From NCBI GenBank assembly GCA_003990745.1, contig RBNI01002318.1, positions 1 through 18,875 on the forward strand: a stretch of 18,875 bases of DNA, given 5' to 3'. Below the pieces are notes generated by a model. It did not search any database, was not told the DNA's origin, and saw only the letters and a list, made by a program, of their open reading frames with translations. The position numbers and the translations under genes were made by a program. The stretch is from Jimgerdemannia flammicorona (lineage: Eukaryota > Mucoromycota > Endogonomycetes > Endogonales > Endogonaceae). Positions 1-7,189 of the stretch are shown here, in pieces; the stretch's first letter is position 1; every line of letters begins with the position of its first letter.

Positions 1-321
1 TTTTTTTAATGGACTCAATGTCTCACAGATTTTTATTGGAAGGAAACCTAGACTATATAGGCCAAAACCCTCCCCCACCACCTATCAAGTACTACCCTCT
101 TATTAACTTGGGCTAGCTATTATCTAGCAGCTTGACCATGCTAGGCATAGCAGGGCCTATGTGGCCTACACCTCATTCTGCATACCATACTCTTCTTATT
201 ACTAGGAAAAACCCAGCCATATGCCAATAACTGAAAGTACATGCCCAAGAACCCAACATATGTATAAGGCCATGCTTGAGTTAAATAGAATAGCCCCTAT
301 CACCTCAAAGAGAATGATAGA
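1..321. other. left flank of the copia insertion, repeat-like, no gene
   Basis: No conserved reading frame is visible. The stretch is CpG-poor and rich in short CT/CA-type words, like the sequence on the far side of the retrotransposon. It is probably the left half of an older repeat that the copia element split. I could not recognise the family. The window opens with a short T run. Confidence 0.4.
317..321 (+). repeat. left target-site duplication
   Basis: ATAGA just before the 5' LTR matches ATAGG just after the 3' LTR at 4 of 5 bases. The mismatch is again an A/G transition. Five bases is the usual duplication length for copia integrases. Confidence 0.7.
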
Positions 322-449
322 TATTGGGATGGCAACTCGATATATCTATCACTACGTGATTGGTGATTTCATCAATCTGATATCATCCATCAGTAACGCG
401 TGAATATGCACTCTACATGAATTCAATAAAAATGCCCCTCTTTTCAATA
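322..449 (+). repeat. 5' LTR (128 bp)
   Basis: Matches 5290-5417 at a constant offset of 4968 with no indel and 14 substitutions, all transitions. The ends read TATTG...CAATA, where the 3' copy has TGTTG...CAACA, so the usual TG...CA termini are mutated on both sides. It contains a TATA-like TATATATC near 340 and an AATAAA at 425-430 that can serve as the polyadenylation signal. At 128 bp it is short for a copia LTR that carries a full coding region. Confidence 0.93.
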
Positions 450-450
450 A

Positions 451-467
451 AGATTATAAGCCCCACT
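451..467 (+). other. candidate primer binding site (internal half-tRNA type)
   Basis: Starting one base after the 5' LTR, the sequence AGATTATAAGCCCCAC resembles the complement of the anticodon arm of initiator tRNA-Met (core TTATGAGCC) with one G-to-A change. Drosophila copia is known to prime from an initiator-Met tRNA fragment cut in the anticodon loop. No complement of a tRNA 3' end (starting TGG) is seen here. This is inference from family knowledge and a short match. Confidence 0.4.
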
Positions 468-532
468 AGTGTTAAAGTGGCTATAGTATATACACCTCAT
501 AAATATACGCTATATAATCATATGTGCTAGAA

Positions 533-1475
533 ATGTCAAGCGACGAACAACCTAGCAATGCAGGTAATATAGATGCCTCAGGCACAAGCATTCAAACGAT
601 GAGAGCAGCCCCCGTCATAAGTGTAAACACAGTCAAGAGGTCCATCCCGATCTTCGGCAGAAAGGATTATGCCATTTGGGCATTCCATATGACGAATCTC
701 CTTGATGAATGCGGCTTGGTGGAGTACACAAAGCCACAAGCGCAAATTCAAGATTACGATGCCGCAAACGATCGCTGAGCATTACACGAGATTGCATTCA
801 CATTGTCGAACTCGCAAACGAAGCTTGTAATGTATGCAAACACAGCTAATGAAGCGTGGGAAGCTCTATGCAATTATCACATGCAAGCATCCGCATCAAA
901 TAGATTTCACCTGAAATCTCAGCTATTCAATCTTCGAATGAAGCCCAAGGAGAGCATTGGTGAATATGCCAGTCGCATCGACGATCTGGTGAATTAAGTG
1001 AATTCTCTCAGCACATCTACGGATTGCATTGGTGATGAAAACAAGGTCCTGGCGCTTACAAGAGGCCTTCCCAAGGTATACAACATAGTTGCCGCTGCTA
1101 TGCATGAAAGTGGGAGCCTCGCAAACTACACCCACATGATCACGAGCCTCGTCAATGAGGAAATGTGCCAAGGAAATGGTCCTAACGGTGCCAATGATGA
1201 CGAAAAAGCATTCTACAGGTTCCGCGGATGCGGCGCCAAGTGCAATCAATAAGGCCAACGAACCCAAACCCAAGCTCAATCAATCAAGTACGATGGCTAC
1301 TGTGAATACTGCAGTAAGTATGGATACAGGAAGCGACATTGCTATAGCTGGGAAAATGACAAAGGGAGTGGTGAAAATAAGCAACAACATGGAAAAAGCC
1401 AGCATTGGCAATGTGAGAGCAACGGGAACTATCGAGGCAAAGGGAAGCATAGAAATGCAAACACTGCCGAAACTG
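533..1475 (+). other. gag region with zinc knuckle
   Basis: A capsid-like part of the copia gag/UBN2 type is recognisable around 640-1180: GRKDYAIWAFHM, then SQLFNLRMKPKESIGEY. A C-x2-C-x4-x-x4-C knuckle lies at 1301-1342. Its Cys residues are intact, but the His position (codon 1325-1327) reads Tyr (TAC), one C-to-T change away from His. Three stops interrupt the region. Confidence 0.8.
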
Positions 1476-1660
1476 ATGAAAGTGGTAATCTATTTTTTGT
1501 GCAAGCTGCCAACTCCACCAATTCTACCAGTATGAGATCTAGTGTCAAATCCACCAACTCATCATCTATAAAACCCAGTCAGCGAAACACTTTTGGGTCA
1601 ACAAAAAGTGGGAATGACGTCAACAACAACTATACACCTAGCAAATGCACCAATGCAACT

Positions 1661-1975
1661 GACGATAATGATATCTGGCTAATAGATTCTGGAGCCATGC
1701 AATACATGACGCTACACAGAGAATGGTTCTCTACGTATGAGCCTTTCAAACACCATGTACCTATCAAATTAGGAGACAACAACGTCATCTACGCTCAAGG
1801 AAAGGGAAATATCAACATGCATCTCTATGGCGATATTGTAGAACCTGCCAGTATCTTCACAGACATACTATATGCCCCAGACATAGGAAAGAACCTCTTT
1901 TCAATGGGAAAGATGATGTTCCGTGGCAACAAAGAGATACATATACATCCAAGAGGTGCAACAGTATATATATGA
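1661..1975 (+). other. aspartic protease region
   Basis: Frame 2 reads DDNDIWLIDSGAMQYMT. The DSGA active-site motif has its catalytic Asp at codon 1685-1687. A second hydrophobic block, ILYAPDIGKNLFSMG, follows, as in copia proteases. The frame closes at TGA 1973-1975 through the frameshift at the TA run. Confidence 0.8.
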
Positions 1976-2939
1976 TCTATATAACAATGAACTGTTGACA
2001 GCATCGAAGCGAGGCAATCTCTATATGATCAATAGTATGCCGAATAGTGCGAAAGCCTCCGCATACATGACAACAACTACGTCTGACATGTGCAATATAT
2101 GGCATCAACGCTTAGGGCATATAGGCAAGACGAGTCTCGAAAGAATGATAAGAAGTGGTTCGGTCAATGGACTACTGGCACATATACATCCGCATGACAA
2201 TTTCTGTGAAGATTGTACGACAAACAAAGCCTCCCAGCAACCATTCAAAGAACGATTAAAATGCGTATCTGGGATTCTCGACCTCGTGTATACAGATATA
2301 TGTGGCCTGATGCATACGCTATTGCATTCTGGCAAGAGGTATTTTCTTATGTTCATCGACGATTATATGCACAAGACATATGTATACCTCCTATTGGCAA
2401 AGAGTAAAGCCTTGGATAAATTCAAGAAATTTAAAGTGAGCGCCGAGAATGAAACTGGATGTAGAATACATGCTATACGCTCAGATAACAGACGCGAATA
2501 CATCAATGACGTGTTCAAGAAATTCCTGACAAAACATGGCATAAGCCATCAAACGATAGCTCCTTATACCCCTCAACAAAATGGCATGGCCGAGCAATTT
2601 AACCATATAGCCATCAAAATGGTGCATACGATGATTAATGCCGCCAGACTAGGATATTCCTATTGGGCCGAAGCCATCAACATGGCAGTATACATACACA
2701 ATCGATATGTATCTCGATCGCTAAGCAAAGAATCTGGCAGCAACAACAATAAGCATTCCAGGGACAATGATCTTATCCCTGAAGAATTATGGACCGGATC
2801 CAAGCCCGACATATCCCATCTACGTATATTTGGATGTGACGTATACATCCTTGACAAAAGTGCCAATCGGTACAAGTTCGAGCCGAAAGCCAGCAAGTAC
2901 ATATTTCTTGGGTATTCTAGCAAGGTGTATAGGCTATGA
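1976..2939 (+). other. GAG-pre-integrase and integrase region
   Basis: Frame 0. The zinc-binding HHCC part shows WHQRLGH and FCEDC (about 2100-2220). The catalytic core keeps all three acidic residues: Asp at codon 2295-2297 (VYTDICG), Asp at 2484-2486 (IRSDNRREY) and Glu at 2592-2594 (QQNGMAEQF). The usual GG after SDN reads RR. The C-terminal FLGY block ends at TGA 2937-2939, where the family has Trp. Confidence 0.88.
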
Positions 2940-3404
2940 GATCCAAGCAAGTAGCGTATTGTCGTCTCATGTGACGTACAATTCCGAGAAATAGGAAAGA
3001 ATACGGAAATCCACGTAGAAGTACCTGTCGAGACCTCGACATCCCAGCCAGTACAACCATCATCCACCTCTCCAGCGGATAATCAAAATTATTATCAACC
3101 GCTACACGTACCTGAGCCAGAGGAACCTGAGCCAAGAATGACAGAGATTAAAGATGAAGATGATGGAGAATCCTCCAATGATAAGAGATCCTTTTCGAAG
3201 GGTAAAAAGCGCTCCAATATCAGGTGCGAAACTCATTCCAATTTAGGAAGTTATTGGGATATACCAATAAGCCCTAAACGATGGCAACAAAAGGACCATA
3301 TGAGCTACACCAAAGCATATGAATACACATATATGGTGGCATCCTCCGGCAAGCCAGACACATACGACGAAGCCATATAATCCCCTGACAATAAGAAATG
3401 GAAG

Positions 3405-4135
3405 CAAGCCATGGATGAAGAGTACGATTCCCTCATCCAGAGCAAAACATGGGACCTAGTACCTCTTCTGCTGAAGCATCAAGCAATTGGATCAAGATGG
3501 GTATATAAGATAAAGCGCAATACCAAAGGAAACATAGAGCAATATAAAGCTTATTTTGTCGCCAAGGGTTATTCGCAGGATTACAGTGTGGACTATGATG
3601 AGACATTTTCACCTGTATTCAAGCTCACTTCGCTAAGAATACTCCTTGTGATTGGTACACTATACGACCTAGAAATCCACTAAATGGATGTTAAGACAGC
3701 CTTCCTGAAGACACCAAATTATACGTTCATCAACCATGAGGATATGAATTATACAATAACCAGAACGGCAAGCTCATATGCAAATTGCACAAAGGATTAT
3801 ATGGTATTAAGTAAGCAGCATACCTATGGAATAAGAGAATCAACAAACATCTCCTTGACAATGGATTCAAGCATTGCGAAGCAGATAACTGCATATACGT
3901 ACAATACTATGATAACAACGTAGTATTTATTGGCATATGGATCAATGATATCATTATCGTAGCCAGCAAGAATAGGCTAAATGGAGTAAAGGAAACTCTA
4001 TGCCAAGAATTCAAGATGACCGACATGGGCGACATGTCCTTCCTTTTGGGAATATCCATCATATGTAACAGGAACGCATGCACCATACACCTCTCACAAG
4101 AAACATATGCCAGGAACATCCTCGAATGATTCAAT
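3405..4135 (+). other. reverse transcriptase region
   Basis: The start is marked by KKWKQAMDEEYDSL and TWDLVP, followed by GSRWVYKIKRN and MDVKTAFL. After the frameshift near 3705 the RT continues in frame 2 with NGKLICKLHKGLYGIK and LLDNGFKHCEADNCIY. The catalytic YVDD box reads WIND (3938-3949), so the first Asp of the pair is Asn (codon 3944-3946, AAT), one G-to-A change. Five stops fall in or at the edge of the domain (3681, 3737, 3812, 4127 and, just before it, 3378). Confidence 0.88.
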
Positions 4136-4249
4136 ATGAGTGACTGCAAGCCCGTTAGCACTCCTATGGATACTTCTGTGAAGTTAAGGAAGCCTGATAC
4201 TACATCCGAGGATGACATCAATACACCTGCCAAGAACAACAACAACATT

Positions 4250-4954
4250 CCCTATCGGCAAGCGGTTGGTTCCCTCATGTATCTCATGCTTGGAACAAGG
4301 TCCGACATATCCTATACCATCAACAAGGTAGCGCAGTATTCCTCCTGTTATGATAATTTGCATTGGACAGCGATCAAGAGGATATTCAAGTACCTAAAGG
4401 GATCAGCATACTATATGCTCACACTGGGTGGCGGCAACATTCGATTAAGTGGGAGCAGCGACAAAAGCAATAACATCTGGCTATCTGGTGCATATGACGC
4501 CAATTGGACAAGTGACTTAGACAACCACTGATCTACAACCGGGTACCTCTTCCACATGGATGACAAAGGGTCTGTTATCTCATGGCAAACACATAAGCAG
4601 AGTTCCGTGGCAACATCATCAACACAAGTGGAGTACCAGGCATTGTCATTGGCAACAAAGAAAGCCATTTGGCTCTGCGAACTATTAAAGGAGCTCGGCT
4701 TTACTCAGGAATGGAACCCTACGCCGATCAAGCAAGATAACCAATTGACGATAGTACTTGCCAAGAATCCAGTACACCACAGCAGAACGAAACATATCAA
4801 TATATAACATCATTTTATATGCGAATGCATAGAAAACGGTGCTATACACCTGAAGTATATCCCCATGGAGTATATGATTGCAGATTCGCTCACTAAAGCC
4901 CTTCCAAAGCTGAAGTTCGAGCTATGTATAGAAGGAATAGGTCTTTCTAGTTGA
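4250..4954 (+). other. RNase H region and polyprotein C-terminus
   Basis: Frame 2. The RT connection is YRQAVGSLMYLMLGTRSDI. The RNase H has AYDANWTSDLDN, STTGYLFHMDDKGSVISW, SSTQVEYQALSLA and the late KHINI...ADSLTKALPK block, ending at TGA 4952-4954. The residue after SST is Gln where many copia elements have Glu. Stops at 4529 and 4805. Confidence 0.85.
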
Positions 4955-5194
4955 GTATAGAACACTTTTTAGGCTATCAAAAGCCTCTCGTACCACATTC
5001 TACATTCTACATCTACATATGTTGGTTACATCCTTCACCTACGAGTAGATAACATTACATTGCACTTCTGCAAATATTTCGGGTATATTTTGGAACACTT
5101 TTTCGACCTGCGAAAATTCAGTGTTTTGGGTTACATGTAATTCTAGTTTTTTTTTTATATGCATTACGCATTGCTTTTTATTCTAGTTTGCATT

Positions 5195-5237
<43 letters not shown>

Positions 5238-5280
5238 GGTATATCTTGTATTTTTTTTTTATGTATATATATATCTCATT
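4955..5280 (+). other. copia 3' non-coding trailer with poly-T
   Basis: Between the polyprotein end and the purine tract. It holds a 39-base T run (5198-5236), a second run of 10 T (5251-5260) and a TA repeat (about 5262-5274). No coding frame is supported. The T runs probably grew by slippage after insertion. Confidence 0.7.
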
Positions 5281-5289
5281 GAGCGGAAG
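5281..5289 (+). other. candidate polypurine tract
   Basis: GAGCGGAAG directly abuts the 3' LTR, the place where plus-strand DNA synthesis is primed in LTR elements. One C interrupts the purines, probably an erosion change. Confidence 0.5.
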
Positions 5290-5417
5290 TGTTGGGATGG
5301 CAACTCGATATATCTATCACCATGTGATCAGTGATTTCATCAATCTGATGTCATCCATCAGTAATGTGTAAATATGCACTCTACGCGAATTCAATAAAAA
5401 TACCCCTCTTTCCAACA
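5290..5417 (+). repeat. 3' LTR (128 bp)
   Basis: Keeps the canonical TGTTGG...CCAACA inverted termini. AATAAA lies at 5393-5398. It is the less terminally damaged of the two copies, although each copy has lost bases that the other keeps. Confidence 0.93.
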
Positions 5418-5422
5418 ATAGG
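5418..5422 (+). repeat. right target-site duplication
   Basis: ATAGG, partner of ATAGA at 317-321. Confidence 0.7.
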
Positions 5423-6300
5423 TAAAGAAAAAACTCTTATTAAAGCACAACACAGTAGATAGGACCTGGTTCTCTCAGTCAAGATGAGTAAAGAACTTAT
5501 ATATAAGGTGGGAGGAGACTCCCAATACCCCACTACTCAAGTCTGCAGACCTCGATCACATTGCTATGTCAGCTCTCAGTTCCAGTTGAGTGCAGCCAAG
5601 ATGTCTGAAATAAGTAGCCTCGGGTCTCCCAATTCCCCCTAATGACCAGGGCCCAACCTACTAAATCACCAAAAGAAGCTGAGAGTGACACCTACCACTT
5701 AACTATACTATACCAATCAAAAGACCCCACTAAAGCAGTATCTGCCCCAGCCCCGACAACTGCCCCTAGTCTAGTATCCTACTGGTTCACTATTATTGCC
5801 CTTCCTTCTATCTGTAATGGCCATCTCTCCTCCCATCCCAACAACATCTGAAAAGCAGTCACCTATGTCAGAACCACACTCACCAGAAAGCTTGCCAAAG
5901 CCAAAGGGCCCCACTATAGGTACTGAGAACCTACAGGTAACCTATACTGAGTACTTGATGCCCAAGGTTAGCCGACTCTCTACATAGCCTGAGACATACC
6001 AAGACAGCACCTTGTTGGCAACAGTAAAAGGAAGAAGGTACCACACTAAAACAAATATACTCCAGATGTAGCTAAAGGTACCAGAAACTACAAAAAAGTG
6101 GAGAAAACACTGATCTGACACTGATAAAGAGGCAACTCATTACCATTATCTCCCTCCTACTGCTCTGCAACAGATACAGCAAACCAACCCAAGATAGAGG
6201 GTGTAATAATTGTGGAAAGTGGACTTAGAAGGTCATCTACCAAACCATTATAATCAGTAAGGTAGTGGAGAAAGGTGTCTCTTGTAACTATGGTTACCAA
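5423..6300. other. right flank of the copia insertion, decayed repeat-like DNA
   Basis: No intact frame. It is CpG-poor with many stops in all frames. A TATATAAGG box lies at 5500-5508, about 65 bases before an ATG-rich CT-type leader (5565-5650), an arrangement seen at LTR-to-gag junctions. Near 6200-6230 a reading gives CNNCGKWT, faintly like a zinc knuckle. An old LTR element is possible but the family cannot be named. Confidence 0.35.
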
Positions 6301-6860
6301 AAGAGAGTAATATTTTTATTTTGTTATAAAGAAATAGTAATTTCTCAAATCTTAATAAATACTACTAAGTAAAAGAATAATTAAAAAGTTTCTAGATATA
6401 CATATATCAAGTTTCTAAGTAATATCTTATTATCTAAGTTATTTAAAAATATAAGAGAGATTGAATTAAGTATTATTATATTATTATTAAAACCAATTTT
6501 TAATTATAAAAGATAGTTTAATAAATTAAATAATTAATTAATTAATTAATAATAAAGTTTTAATATTTTAATAATTTTTTTAAAAAAAAAGTTATTTTAA
6601 CTTTATTAAAAATATAAAAAAATATAAATAAAATAAATATTTTTAAATAAAATATATAGTTTACTAAAATATATTTTTATTATAAATAAAAATATTCAAA
6701 AACTAAATATATTTTATTATATTATATCTGCAAATTTAATTAATTGATCAGTTTTATAAATAACTTTAATTTATGAAATATGTTTGAGCTAACATACTAT
6801 TTCATTATACTGACAATTAATTGTTAAGTAGAGAAGAAACAAAATTAGATAAAGGCAAGA
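6301..6860. other. extremely AT-rich tract
   Basis: The core 6481-6720 has 11 G or C in 240 bases by hand count (about 95% A+T). It contains TTAA/TAAT-type repeats, including an ATTA run at 6530-6550. No gene. It separates the transposon island from the gene block. It could be RIP-like decayed repeat DNA or an organelle-derived insert; the sequence alone does not decide. Confidence 0.85.
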
Positions 6861-7189
6861 ATGTGTATTTACATAATACATAACTACTATTGTACATATT
6901 GCTAGTTTGTCTGAACTGCCAAATGAGAGGCGTTCTCACGAAATATCTCTGCTAGTTTCACGGACAACATACAATTGCCGGTATTGTACATTAACAAGGT
7001 CTTCAAATAACATGCAAATAGAACACCCACATTCATGTGTATCAACAACTGCTTATTCCAGCAGAAAATCCATGATCCCCTCCAAGAACCATCCAATTCT
7101 TTCTTGAACCTGTAGACCTGTTGACAAGCAGTAGAATGAGCACCATGGAAAAATACCAATCACACGTTACAAAACCCCAGTCTCACAGA
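6861..7189. other. intergenic, 3' of the RBR ligase gene
   Basis: Composition returns towards that of the genes. I see no conserved frame or RNA. It should hold the 3' UTR and polyadenylation site of the minus-strand ligase gene that ends at 7190. Confidence 0.5.

Larger units (their letters stand above)
533..4954 (+). pseudogene. broken copia gag-pol polyprotein
   Basis: The reading starts at ATG 533 (an upstream GTG at 524 is also open) and ends at TGA 4952-4954. Frame 2 runs to about 1970, then frame 0 to about 3705, then frame 2 again. Premature stops lie at 776, 995, 1250, 2937, 2952, 3378, 3681, 3737, 3812, 4127, 4529 and 4805. Several fall where the family has a conserved Gln, Arg or Trp (for example 2937 after YRL, 3681 before MDVKTAFL, 4127 before FNMSDCKP), so C-to-T or G-to-A changes explain them. 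The first frameshift is at a TATATATAT run (1965-1973), the second between about 3703 and 3712, just after the start of the RT core. The element cannot make its proteins. Confidence 0.93.
322..5417 (+). mobile_element. decayed Ty1/copia LTR retrotransposon
   Basis: Complete in outline but dead. It has two 128-bp LTRs in direct orientation, a half-matching tRNA primer site, a gag-protease-integrase-RT-RNase H order (integrase before RT is diagnostic of copia), a short purine tract and a 4-of-5 matching target duplication. The internal part is about 4.8 kb. Twelve premature stops and two frameshifts break the polyprotein, and a catalytic Asp of RT reads Asn. The LTRs differ only by transitions. 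It is inserted in CpG-poor repeat DNA, outside any gene seen here. Family assignment is from visible motifs. Confidence 0.95.

Noticed and set aside
2660..3067. Minus-strand frames within the copia element
   Set aside because: Antisense to integrase and the linker; no start context or family signal, and copia elements encode on one strand.
5159..5371. Short open frame with poly-Phe
   Set aside because: Created by the 39-base T run and part of the 3' LTR; not a gene.
6530..6550. ATTA repeats as a CRISPR or satellite array
   Set aside because: Low-complexity AT sequence with no regular unit and spacer structure; CRISPR is not expected in a fungal nuclear genome.
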